Source of the DNA: Flavobacteriaceae bacterium
GTDB lineage: Bacteria > Bacteroidota > Bacteroidia > Flavobacteriales > Flavobacteriaceae
NCBI GenBank assembly: GCA_030625995.1
Contig: DAOUPU010000071.1
Coordinates: 1 to 10,638, forward strand
Reading direction: 5' to 3'
DNA length: 10,638 nucleotides
Notes under the pieces: model-generated
What the model saw: the letters and a program-made list of their open reading frames with translations, nothing else
The model's database searches: none
What the model was told of the DNA's origin: nothing
In this document: one piece after another, positions 1 through 6,793 of the stretch
How the letters are laid out: every line of letters starts with the position of its first letter
Numbering within the stretch: the first letter of the stretch is position 1
Position numbers and translations under genes: made by a program

Positions 1-53
1 ATATCATTTTTTGAAACAAATTCGTCTTGAACAAATTTTACTAGATTATCCAT
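1..53 (-). CDS. rplS: 50S ribosomal protein L19, N-terminal fragment
   Basis: The gene runs off the left edge of the window; only the first 17 codons are present, starting at ATG (53-51). The peptide begins MDNLVKFVQDEFVSKND. The pattern 'LVKFVQDEFV' followed by K-x-D is the typical start of flavobacterial L19, a large-subunit protein at the 30S/50S interface. The neighbourhood agrees: rplS normally follows trmD, and trmD lies upstream on the same strand, here separated by a PAP2 gene. An own promoter and a foldable leader precede it (see the 80-131 entries). The start context is A-rich with no Shine-Dalgarno, as usual in Bacteroidota. The call rests on 17 residues plus context, so it is good but not certain. 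Confidence 0.85.
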   Translation of the reverse strand, partial: MDNLVKFVQDEFVSKND

Positions 54-79
54 TGTTTTTATTTAAAATGGTTTTTCAT

Positions 80-115
80 AAATCAACATTCACGATTTTC
101 GTCAGAGGTTAATTT
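80..115 (-). promoter_or_regulatory. Candidate structured 5' leader of rplS
   Basis: Read on the minus strand, AAATTAAC (115-108) pairs over 8 bp, including one G-U, with GTTGATTT (87-80). Inside it ACGA (102-99) pairs with TCGT (95-92) around an AAA loop, leaving an internal loop of CTCTG opposite GAAT. The fold starts a few bases after the expected transcription start and lies 26 bases before the rplS ATG. Ribosomal protein genes often carry such leaders, bound by their own product; L19 leaders are known in Firmicutes, and I recall a flavobacterial one being proposed but cannot verify it. The pairing is seen in the sequence; a role in autoregulation is inferred. Confidence 0.5.
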
Positions 116-123
116 TGAGTTTG

Positions 124-131
124 CAAATTTA
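124..131 (-). promoter_or_regulatory. Promoter -7 element for rplS (TAAATTTG)
   Basis: The minus strand reads TAAATTTG followed by C, a full match to the Bacteroidota -7 consensus TAnnTTTG. It lies about 70 bases before the rplS start, in the spacer after the PAP2 stop. No TTG/TTTG -33 element is found at the usual 17-23 base spacing; the nearest TTTG is 31 bases away (166-163). Transcription would start around 117-121. It implies that rplS can be expressed independently of the trmD transcript. In such AT-rich DNA chance matches occur, so confidence is moderate. Confidence 0.5.
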
Positions 132-199
132 TAAAAAACTTTTAGATTAAATATATCTTTTTCAAATATTTTAATATGATTTTTATGGCTTAAGTTCCT

Positions 200-1036
200 T
201 TAAAATTGAACATTAGCATACAAGCCGAATGTATTATCTAAATAGGTTGGACTAATAAAGGCATTTACTTTTTTATCCTTAAATGGATTCCAGTTTTTTA
301 GTGGCTCAAATCGATATACCAAGTCAGTTATAATTATCCCTATTCCAGCTCCAACAAGTACATCCGAGACCCAATGTGCATTATTTAAAACTCTTAGCAC
401 ACCTGTGGCTGTGGCAAAAGCAAACCCACTATAAGCCAATGCAGGCTTAGTTTCTTTGAATTCGTGAAATAACACTGTAGCCATTACAAATGCGTTTGAA
501 GTATGCCCGGATGGAAAACTATATTCAGAACCATTTGGTCTTGTTTCATTAGTTATTCTCTTCATACTTTGCACTACAATTGTGTTTGCTATAGCTGCGA
601 TGAGTAAATATTTTGTTTGTGTGAACGCATCATTTTTACTTGGTACTTTAAAAATATCTGCTGCATACATCATTACAGCCGGTGCAAATTGTATGTAATC
701 ATCCACTTGGGTCGAAAAATTGGGATATCGATTGTGAATATTTTCCTGTAAGTTTTCCTTTCCAAAGATTCCGTTAGAGTAGTTAACAATTAATCCGGCT
801 CCAATCAGTGACAGTGGCACGATAGATTGTTTGAGAAATGTTTTTTCAGGTTTACTTGTGGCTACCTGTATACTGTCAATTTGAGAAAACCCGGATAAGT
901 GAAAAATAAAAAAAATGATTATGAAATAATAATTTAGAGTCAGCCATTGTTGGTGTCTACCACCAACAACTGATAGTCCGACCCCAGGCCATTTTATGTG
1001 CTTTGTATCAGTAATTGCTGGAACAGTTCTAATCAT
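200..1036 (-). CDS. PAP2-family phosphatase, exported or membrane-bound
   Basis: All three PAP2 (type 2 phosphatidic acid phosphatase) signature blocks are visible, numbered from the ATG: K159-x6-R166-P167, PSGH at 175-178, and R215-x5-H221-x3-D225. These supply the phosphate pocket and catalytic histidines of enzymes that dephosphorylate lipid phosphates such as undecaprenyl pyrophosphate or phosphatidylglycerol phosphate; the substrate here is unknown. A hydrophobic stretch at about 35-50 ending in GFSQ looks like a signal sequence. The C-terminal end (VNAFISPTYLDNTFGLYANV) resembles an outer-membrane-style tail rather than a membrane helix. The ATG at 1036 overlaps the trmD stop (ATGATTAG), suggesting translational coupling, but the first ~33 residues are unlike a normal signal-peptide start and contain a DNA hairpin, so the true start may lie downstream at a non-ATG codon. 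No other in-frame ATG precedes the domain. The domain call is strong; the start is uncertain. Confidence 0.88.
   Translation of the reverse strand: MIRTVPAITDTKHIKWPGVGLSVVGGRHQQWLTLNYYFIIIFFIFHLSGFSQIDSIQVATSKPEKTFLKQSIVPLSLIGAGLIVNYSNGIFGKENLQENIHNRYPNFSTQVDDYIQFAPAVMMYAADIFKVPSKNDAFTQTKYLLIAAIANTIVVQSMKRITNETRPNGSEYSFPSGHTSNAFVMATVLFHEFKETKPALAYSGFAFATATGVLRVLNNAHWVSDVLVGAGIGIIITDLVYRFEPLKNWNPFKDKKVNAFISPTYLDNTFGLYANVQF
947..969 (-). other. Perfect 9-bp hairpin just after trmD
   Basis: TTGTTGGTG (947-955) and CACCAACAA (961-969) are perfect inverted repeats around a 5-base loop. The structure starts 60 bases after the trmD stop on the minus strand and falls in the first codons of the PAP2 reading frame. 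It is not followed by a T run on the minus strand, so it is not a classical Rho-independent terminator. It may be an mRNA processing or stability element, an attenuator, or a translation brake before PAP2. Confidence 0.55.
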
Positions 1037-1706
1037 CAAGTAAGTCTGGTCTAATATTTTTGGTTCTCTCTACTGCTTTATCATGGCGCCACTGTTCAAT
1101 TTTAGGAAAGTTTCCGGATAGGAGGATTTCCGGCACATCCATATTTTCGTAGCTAGCAGGCCTTGTATAAACAGGAGGGGCCAATAATTGATCCTGAAAA
1201 GAATCTGTCAAAGCCGATGTTTCATCCCCAAGAACACCCGGTATTAGTCTGATGATGGCATCACTCAAAACTGCTGCTGCCAACTCACCACCCGATAGTA
1301 CGTAGTCTCCAATGGATACTTCCTGCGTAATAAATTTATCACGTACGCGTTGATCTACGCCTTTATAATGACCGGTTAAGATGATTAAATTTTTAGCCGA
1401 AGATAACTTATTTGCCATTTGCTGATTCAGCGTTTTGGCGTCAGGCGTCATATAAATAATTTCGTCATAAGATCGTTGCGCTTGTAGTTCAGAAATACAT
1501 TTATCAATAGGTTCGATCATTAAAACCATTCCTGCCCCACCGCCAAATTGATAATCATCGATTTTGCCATATTTATTGATCGCATATTCTCTTAGGTCGT
1601 GAAAGTGCACTTCGACCAGGCCCTTGTCTTTAGCGCGTTTGATGATAGAATGTTCAAACGGGCTACTAATTAATTCCGGCGAAACGGTAATGATATCTAT
1701 TCGCAT
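1029..1706 (-). CDS. trmD: tRNA (guanine-N1)-methyltransferase
   Basis: TrmD transfers a methyl group from S-adenosylmethionine to N1 of G37 next to the anticodon of a subset of tRNAs, preventing +1 frameshifts. The protein has 225 residues, the usual compact length. Family hallmarks are the start MRIDIITVSPELI, the GGGAGMV loop near residue 57, and the trefoil-knot SAM-binding segment YVLSGGELAAAV followed by IPGVLGDETSALTDSF, then the tail SGNFPKIEQWRHDKA. It starts at ATG 1706, inside the end of prmC (10-base overlap), and its TAG stop overlaps the ATG of the PAP2 gene. It is therefore probably cotranscribed with the GNAT gene, prmC and PAP2. The normal partner rplS is one gene further on. 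Confidence 0.97.
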   Translation of the reverse strand: MRIDIITVSPELISSPFEHSIIKRAKDKGLVEVHFHDLREYAINKYGKIDDYQFGGGAGMVLMIEPIDKCISELQAQRSYDEIIYMTPDAKTLNQQMANKLSSAKNLIILTGHYKGVDQRVRDKFITQEVSIGDYVLSGGELAAAVLSDAIIRLIPGVLGDETSALTDSFQDQLLAPPVYTRPASYENMDVPEILLSGNFPKIEQWRHDKAVERTKNIRPDLLDD

Positions 1707-2590
1707 GAAGCAAAACTACTAAAAATCATTCTATCATTCCCAAAAAGATCCTTTCGTAATTCAATATTCTGAAATCCTTTTTTTTCTAGTAATTCAGCAG
1801 TTTCTGTTCCGAGATATTGATTAATTTCAAAATATAATTCTCCATTTAGTGTCAAATTTTCTTTTGCGAAATCTGCAATCCTATCGTAAAAAAGTAACGG
1901 ATTCTCATCTTTTACAAATAATGCCAAGCTGGGTTCATTTTGTAATACATTGTTTTTTATTTCTTGTTTTTCTAATTCTCTCACGTATGGTGGGTTGCTT
2001 ACAATAATATCATATTTAGTTGGTAATTTATTGGTTTTAAGAATATCTAGTTGCAAAAATTCAATATCTGCCTTATTAAGAGTGGCATTTTTTCTGGCTA
2101 CTTCTAAAGATTTTTCAGATACATCCAATGCCCAAACTTTGACATTTGGAATATTTTTAGCTAAAGCAATTGCAATGCAACCGCTACCTGTTCCAATGTC
2201 AATGATCTTGAGCTCTCGATTGCTGTTGGGATTGTCTTTACTCTTTTTTCTTGCCTCTTTTATCTTTTCCATGACCCATTCCACCAGTTCCTCCGTTTCC
2301 GGTCTGGGAATCAAAACATCCTTATCTACATAGAATGGTAGTCCGAAAAATTCTGTTTCTCCTATAATATATTGTATTGGTATCTCTTTTTTGAGTTTAT
2401 TTAGGTTGAGTATGAAGAACTGTTCATTTATAGTTGAAATACTTGCTGTAGGGTCTAAAGCAATATCCAATCGTTTTAACCCAAGTCTGTGCTCGGTTAA
2501 TAAATAGAAAAATGCGGCAATCTCTTCTTTTAGATAGATAGAGAGAAGTTCTTTTTGAAATCTATTTTTTAAGTCCGTGATCGTCATCAT
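1697..2590 (-). CDS. prmC: Peptide chain release factor N5-glutamine methyltransferase
   Basis: PrmC (HemK) methylates the glutamine of the GGQ motif in release factors RF1 and RF2, which raises termination efficiency. An N-terminal helical domain (about 1-80) is followed by a Rossmann methylase domain: RPETEELVEW near 96-105, the SAM-binding loop with D131, G133, G135 and G137 (IDIGTGSGCIA), and the catalytic NPPY at 199-202. I place the start at ATG 2590, giving 297 residues, because it forms an ATGA overlap with the stop of the upstream GNAT gene; ATG 2587 is equally possible, and an in-frame GTG at 2608 would add six residues. The end overlaps trmD by 10 bases, so the genes look translationally coupled. 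No key residue is missing. Confidence 0.96.
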   Translation of the reverse strand: MMTITDLKNRFQKELLSIYLKEEIAAFFYLLTEHRLGLKRLDIALDPTASISTINEQFFILNLNKLKKEIPIQYIIGETEFFGLPFYVDKDVLIPRPETEELVEWVMEKIKEARKKSKDNPNSNRELKIIDIGTGSGCIAIALAKNIPNVKVWALDVSEKSLEVARKNATLNKADIEFLQLDILKTNKLPTKYDIIVSNPPYVRELEKQEIKNNVLQNEPSLALFVKDENPLLFYDRIADFAKENLTLNGELYFEINQYLGTETAELLEKKGFQNIELRKDLFGNDRMIFSSFASCE

Positions 2591-3072
2591 AAAGTTTTCA
2601 ACATCCACATAGTACAGCTATAATGACCTGTATCTCCCATAGCTGAGTCTAAAGATCTAAATCCTACCTTTCTATAGAGTTTACGAGCGCCTTCCATATA
2701 TGGTAAAGTTTCCAAATAGCATTTCTTATAGGCAAATTCACGGGCTTTCTGAAGACAGATCTCCATCATTTTTGAACCTAGATTTTTACCTCTTGCCTCC
2801 GGCGAAAAATACATTTTTTGTAATTCACATATGTTTTCTTCCGAATTTCGTAATTTCATAATTCCGGCACCTCCTAAAATTTTCTGACCATCTATTATAA
2901 CAAAATAACAGGATTTCTCAGAATTGTAGGTTTCATACATTCTATCCAAGGCCACATCTTCATAGGCAGTACCAACTTTGGGCACTCCAAATTCTATCAA
3001 AACTTCTCTAATTACTTTTGCAAGCTTTTGATTATCATTTAATTGTATTTCTCGAATAGTATAGCTATTCAT
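2587..3072 (-). CDS. GNAT-family N-acetyltransferase
   Basis: This 161-residue protein fits a single GNAT domain, which moves an acetyl group from acetyl-CoA to an amine. Motif A is clear: ELQKMYFSPEARGKNLGSKM (83-102), where R94-x4-G99 forms the pyrophosphate-binding loop. The usual RxxGxG has N97 in place of the first glycine. Motif B follows as CYLETLPYMEGARKLYRKVGF (118-138). The substrate cannot be told. The ATG at 3072 is preferred over an in-frame TTG at 3078. The stop overlaps the prmC start as ATGA, so the gene most likely heads the GNAT-prmC-trmD-PAP2 transcript. It is divergent from ribD, with only 28 bases between the two starts. A link with release-factor or ribosome modification is suggested only by position. 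Confidence 0.9.
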   Translation of the reverse strand: MNSYTIREIQLNDNQKLAKVIREVLIEFGVPKVGTAYEDVALDRMYETYNSEKSCYFVIIDGQKILGGAGIMKLRNSEENICELQKMYFSPEARGKNLGSKMMEICLQKAREFAYKKCYLETLPYMEGARKLYRKVGFRSLDSAMGDTGHYSCTMWMLKTL

Positions 3073-3088
3073 ACTCAATTTAATATTA

Positions 3089-3096
3089 TATTTTTG
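3089..3096 (+). promoter_or_regulatory. Possible -7 promoter element for ribD (TATTTTTG)
   Basis: TATTTTTG matches TAnnTTTG and is followed by C. It ends only 4 bases before the ribD GTG at 3101, so transcription would start at or next to the start codon, giving a leaderless or nearly leaderless mRNA. No TTG -33 element is seen at the right distance. The region is very AT-rich, so a chance match is quite possible. Confidence 0.3.
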
Positions 3097-3100
3097 CGTT

Positions 3101-4156
3101 GTGAAGATACATGAAAAATATATGCGACGTTGCCTAACATTGGCAAAAAAAGGACTTGGAAGTACAAGACCGAACCCAATGGTTGGCTGTGTTATTGTTC
3201 ACAATAATTTAATTATTGGAGAAGGATATACGAGTCCCTATGGAGGTGATCATGCTGAGGTTAATGCTATTATGTCAGTGAAGAATAAAGAATTACTTCC
3301 AAATGCAACGCTTTATGTTAGTTTAGAACCCTGTTCTCATCATGGAAAAACCCCTCCTTGTTCAGATCTTATTGTTGTACATAAGATCAAAGAGGTAATT
3401 GTTGGGACAATTGATGATAATAGTTTAGTAAGTGGAAAAGGTATTGAGCATTTAAAGAATAGTGGTTGTAAAGTGAGTGTTGGTGTATTGGAGAAGGAAT
3501 GCTTAGAACTAAATAAGCGTTTTTTTACTTTTCATAATAAAAAAAGACCCTATGTTATTTTGAAATGGGCGGAAACCAGAGACGGTTTTATTGACATTAT
3601 AAGAGAGGAGCGTTCAGAAAAAAATCCGAATTGGATCTCTAATAAAGTTTCACAGCAACTGGCTCATAAATGGCGAAGCGAGGAGCAATCCATTCTGGTT
3701 GGAACCAATACGGTTATTAATGATAATCCTCGGTTAAATGTAAGAAGATGGGTTGGTGAAAACCCAATTCGGTTAATTTTAGATAATTCTTTGAGAATAC
3801 CACATGATTTTCATGTTTTTGATGGTTCTGTTCAAACAATCGTTTTTACAAGCTCTAAATTCATGTTCGAAAAAGCAAAAGAAAATATAATATTAGAATA
3901 TATTGATTATGCCAAAAGCATCCCGCAGCAAATTTGTGATAAACTATATGAAAAAAACATACAATCGGTTATCATTGAGGGTGGAGCACAAATATTACAG
4001 AGTTTTATCTACGATAAACTTTGGGATGAGGCGAGAATATTCATTGGTAATTGTAATTTTGGTAAAGGATTGAAAGCGCCTAGAATAAAAGGGGCAATAA
4101 AATCTATTAAGGATGTAGACACGGATATGTTAAAATTAATGGTGCCATTGCCATGA
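3101..4156 (+). CDS. ribD: Bifunctional riboflavin biosynthesis deaminase/reductase
   Basis: RibD carries out two consecutive riboflavin steps in the cytoplasm: deamination of the diaminohydroxyphosphoribosylaminopyrimidine, then NADPH-dependent reduction of the ribosyl side chain. The N-terminal zinc deaminase domain (about 1-145) shows PNPMVGCVIV, HAEVNA with H51 and E53, and PCSHHGKTPPC with zinc cysteines C78 and C87. The reductase domain (about 150-351) shows KWAETRDGFID, ISN, ILVGTNTVINDNPRLNVR, and IIEGGAQILQSF near the end. The 351-residue length is normal. The start is GTG at 3101, chosen because MKIHEKYMRRCL matches the family's N terminus (HExYMxRCL); the next in-frame ATG (3122) would lose this. 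The TGA stop overlaps the next gene as ATGA. Confidence 0.96.
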   Translation: MKIHEKYMRRCLTLAKKGLGSTRPNPMVGCVIVHNNLIIGEGYTSPYGGDHAEVNAIMSVKNKELLPNATLYVSLEPCSHHGKTPPCSDLIVVHKIKEVIVGTIDDNSLVSGKGIEHLKNSGCKVSVGVLEKECLELNKRFFTFHNKKRPYVILKWAETRDGFIDIIREERSEKNPNWISNKVSQQLAHKWRSEEQSILVGTNTVINDNPRLNVRRWVGENPIRLILDNSLRIPHDFHVFDGSVQTIVFTSSKFMFEKAKENIILEYIDYAKSIPQQICDKLYEKNIQSVIIEGGAQILQSFIYDKLWDEARIFIGNCNFGKGLKAPRIKGAIKSIKDVDTDMLKLMVPLP

Positions 4157-4764
4157 TTCCGGTAGATACATATAAAACAATTAAAGGTTCGGCTCAAGGC
4201 GAAATATTCAAAGACAGAGGAAGTAAATTCATTGGGTATGCATTTCCCGCGACAACTGAAGATCAAATTAAACAGTACATCCTTTCTTTAAAAGAATCCC
4301 ACCATAAGGCCCGTCATTGGTCTTATGCCTGGCGTCTGGGTACCGAAGATATTACATTTAGGGTAAATGACGATGGTGAACCAATTAATAGTGCGGGGAA
4401 TCCCATTTACGGTCAGATATTATCACATGATCTAACCAATATATTGATCGTTGTTGTTCGTTATTTCGGTGGAACTAAACTGGGTGTTGGTGGCTTGATA
4501 AATGCTTATCGAACCTCTGCAGGGTTGGCAATTGAAGCTTCAAAAATTATTAAGAAGACCATTGATGTGAATTTCGAATTACAATTTGATTATGCTGATA
4601 TGAATAAAATTATGCGACTGATCAAGGAAAATGATCTAAATATCGTACGTCAAGAAATGAATATGAATTGCATTATGGAACTTGCTGTTAGAAAAAAAGA
4701 TGTGGAAAATATTTTGAGGAAGATTAAAGAACTGCGTTGTGCAAAAATTAAAATGATCAATTAA
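4153..4764 (+). CDS. yigZ: YigZ / IMPACT (UPF0029) family protein
   Basis: The 203-residue protein has the N-terminal IMPACT/UPF0029 domain, with GSKFIGYAFPA (23-33), HHKARHWSYAWRLG (50-63), DDGEP (73-77) and the strong signature RYFGGTKLGVGGL (103-115) followed by AYR (118-120). A C-terminal ferredoxin-like domain of about 65 residues follows, as in E. coli YigZ. The fold resembles domain IV of EF-G, and a role in binding RNA or regulating translation has been proposed for relatives, but the bacterial function is not settled. It overlaps ribD by ATGA and is probably cotranslated with it. Its last 8 bases overlap the end of the convergent thioesterase gene. Confidence 0.93.
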   Translation: MIPVDTYKTIKGSAQGEIFKDRGSKFIGYAFPATTEDQIKQYILSLKESHHKARHWSYAWRLGTEDITFRVNDDGEPINSAGNPIYGQILSHDLTNILIVVVRYFGGTKLGVGGLINAYRTSAGLAIEASKIIKKTIDVNFELQFDYADMNKIMRLIKENDLNIVRQEMNMNCIMELAVRKKDVENILRKIKELRCAKIKMIN

Positions 4765-5164
4765 AACTTGGATAAATTTTCTCTTGTAATATTTGAGGTG
4801 CCTTGGTTGGTTTATTTTTGATCATATCGATAAAAACCAAGGTTGTTGATCCTGTAGTTAATAATTCACTATTTTGATTATAAACTTCTAAGTTAAATTC
4901 AATTTTAATTAATGGCTTTTTATTTAGAGTGGTTACAATGGTCAATAGATCATCATATTTAGCTGGTTTTAAATAATTAATGTTCAGGTTAAGTACCGGA
5001 AGCATTATATTATTTTCTTCTAAACTTTTATAACTAACACCTAATTTTCGAAGCCATTCAACCCTTCCAACTTCAAAATATTGAGCGTAAATACCGTAAT
5101 AAACATAGCCCATTTGATCTGTTTCACCATATCTTACTCTCAATTTAGTTTCATTTTTGATCAT
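4757..5164 (-). CDS. YbgC-like acyl-CoA thioesterase (hotdog fold)
   Basis: This 135-residue protein is a single 4-hydroxybenzoyl-CoA thioesterase-type hotdog domain, which hydrolyses acyl-CoA or acyl-carrier thioesters. The active-site motif is RYGETDQMGYVYYGIYAQYFEV (11-32), with the presumed catalytic D16 and the usual Y-x3-Y-x2-Y/F-E-x2-R pattern (E31, R34, W37). Length and motif fit the YbgC/FadM group; the acyl substrate cannot be read from the sequence. ATG 5164 is a clear start, and the gene is divergent from dnaA across 189 bases. A thioesterase directly upstream of dnaA is, from memory, a familiar flavobacterial arrangement. The stop lies inside the convergent yigZ end. Confidence 0.92.
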   Translation of the reverse strand: MIKNETKLRVRYGETDQMGYVYYGIYAQYFEVGRVEWLRKLGVSYKSLEENNIMLPVLNLNINYLKPAKYDDLLTIVTTLNKKPLIKIEFNLEVYNQNSELLTTGSTTLVFIDMIKNKPTKAPQILQEKIYPSFN

Positions 5165-5196
5165 TTTTTCGTATTTTGCAGGAAAGGAGTTTACGG

Positions 5197-5242
5197 AAAA
5201 AATAATTAATAATCAATAGTAAATATATTTTTTTATAATAAA
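5197..5242. other. AT-rich tract upstream of dnaA (possible unwinding region)
   Basis: These 46 bases contain only two G/C bases (5214 and 5219), clearly more AT-rich than the flanks. The tract sits beside a consensus DnaA box (5245-5253), between the divergent thioesterase and dnaA starts. It could act as a DNA unwinding element of oriC, or simply be promoter DNA. Only one good DnaA box is seen, which argues against a complete origin here. Confidence 0.3.
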
Positions 5243-5244
5243 CT

Positions 5245-5253
5245 TTATTCACA
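5245..5253 (+). promoter_or_regulatory. DnaA box (TTATTCACA)
   Basis: TTATTCACA is a full match to the DnaA box consensus TTWTNCACA and lies 100 bases before the dnaA start. dnaA genes are commonly autoregulated through such a site, and origins lie beside dnaA in many bacteria. I found no second full match in the spacer. The site match is seen; binding is inferred. Confidence 0.55.
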
Positions 5254-5353
5254 CATTTGTATAAGGAAAAACAAATCTTATTTTTTGCATGTTTAAAGGG
5301 ATCGTGTTAAAAATAAAAAGGGTAAATACTAATTCAATAATTGTTTAACGAGA

Positions 5354-6781
5354 ATGACAAAAAAAGCTTCCACTGTATGGGATAACTGCCTGCTTTTTAT
5401 TAAAGATAATATAAAACCTCAAGCGTTTAAAACTTGGTTTGAGCCTATAAAACCAGTTAAGATCTCAGGTGATGTGTTAACCATACAAGTTCCGAGCAAA
5501 TTCTTTTTTGAATGGTTGGAAGAGCATTATATAAAATTATTGAGAGTTGCCTTAGTAAGGGAATTAGGTGAAAATGCGAAATTGGTGTATGATGTTAGGA
5601 TGGAAAATACCTATAGTAATAGACAGCCACACACTGTAAAGTTTCCCAGTTCAAACAAAAAACCCTTTAATTCGCAAGGAGGAAGTATTCCTTTAGAAAT
5701 TGATAAACGAGAATTAAAAAATCCATTTGTAATTCCGGGATTGCAGAAAGTGAAGATCGAATCTCAGCTGAATCCAAATTACAATTTTGAAAACTTTATT
5801 GAAGGCGACTCAAATCGACTAGCGCGATCGGCGAGTCTTGCAGTTTCTAATAAACCCGGAGGAACTTCATTTAACCCATTACTCATATACGGTGGGGTAG
5901 GCCTTGGGAAAACTCATTTAGCACAGGCTATTGGTGTTAGAATTAAGGAAAGATATCCTGAAAAAACTGTTCTTTATATCTCGGCAGAAAAGTTTACACA
6001 ACAATTTATCGATTCCGTTAAAGGAAATACTCGAAATGATTTTATTCATTTTTATCAAATGATCGATGTCTTGATTGTTGATGACGTACAATTCTTGTCT
6101 GGTAAATCTGGAACTCAGGATGTATTTTTCCATATTTTTAATCATCTTCATCAAAATGGAAAACAGGTTATTCTGACTTCGGATAAGGCACCTGTTGATA
6201 TGCAAGACATTGAGCAAAGATTACTGTCCAGATTTAAATGGGGTTTGTCAGCAGAACTAATGCCACCGGACTACGAAACAAGAATCTCGATCCTTGAAAA
6301 CAAAATGTTTAGAGACGGCGTTGAAATTCCTGATGAAATAGTTGAGTATATCGCAAAGAACATAAAAACTAACGTTAGAGAATTAGAAGGAGTACTAATT
6401 TCGTTAATAGCACAAGCTTCCTTCAACAGAAAGGAATTTACACTTTCACTTACAAAGCAAATCGTTGACAAATTTGTTAAAAACACTAAAAAAGAAGTTT
6501 CCATTGATTATATACAAAAAGTAGTCTCAAAATATTTTGAAATGGATGTTTCTACTTTACAATCAAAAACCAGGAAGCGCCATATTGTTCAGGCACGTCA
6601 GTTAGCCATGTTTTTTGCTAAACGAATGACGAAAGCATCTCTGGCTAGTATTGGATCTCAAATTGGCAGTAGAGACCATGCTACTGTATTACATGCTTGT
6701 AAAACAGTAGATAACCTTACTGAGACCGACAAACAATTCCGTAAATATGTTGATGAATTAACTAAAAAACTTACCTTCTAA
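5354..6781 (+). CDS. dnaA: Chromosomal replication initiator protein DnaA
   Basis: DnaA binds DnaA boxes at oriC as an ATP-loaded AAA+ protein, melts the origin and recruits the helicase. All four domains are present in 475 residues: domain I (1 to ~82, with W9 and the AFKTWFEPI segment) for helicase and self-contacts, a short variable linker (~85-125), the AAA+ core (~140-355) with Walker A GGVGLGKT (180-187), Walker B IVDDVQF (241-247) and the arginine finger R293 in LLSRF, and domain IV (~385-475) with the DNA-binding signature ending IGSRDHATVLHACK (437-450). ATG 5354 gives the family's N terminus. A consensus DnaA box lies 100 bases upstream. The phosphatase gene follows after 12 bases and is likely cotranscribed. 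Confidence 0.99.
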   Translation: MTKKASTVWDNCLLFIKDNIKPQAFKTWFEPIKPVKISGDVLTIQVPSKFFFEWLEEHYIKLLRVALVRELGENAKLVYDVRMENTYSNRQPHTVKFPSSNKKPFNSQGGSIPLEIDKRELKNPFVIPGLQKVKIESQLNPNYNFENFIEGDSNRLARSASLAVSNKPGGTSFNPLLIYGGVGLGKTHLAQAIGVRIKERYPEKTVLYISAEKFTQQFIDSVKGNTRNDFIHFYQMIDVLIVDDVQFLSGKSGTQDVFFHIFNHLHQNGKQVILTSDKAPVDMQDIEQRLLSRFKWGLSAELMPPDYETRISILENKMFRDGVEIPDEIVEYIAKNIKTNVRELEGVLISLIAQASFNRKEFTLSLTKQIVDKFVKNTKKEVSIDYIQKVVSKYFEMDVSTLQSKTRKRHIVQARQLAMFFAKRMTKASLASIGSQIGSRDHATVLHACKTVDNLTETDKQFRKYVDELTKKLTF

Positions 6782-6793
6782 TAGAATTTTTTG

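Noticed and set aside
1950..2333. Plus-strand 127-residue open frame
   Set aside because: It lies entirely antisense to the well-supported prmC gene and resembles no family; it is a shadow frame.
5918..6217. Minus-strand open frame of 99 residues inside dnaA
   Set aside because: It is antisense to the AAA+ core of dnaA, whose sequence is constrained by Walker motifs; no independent coding sign.
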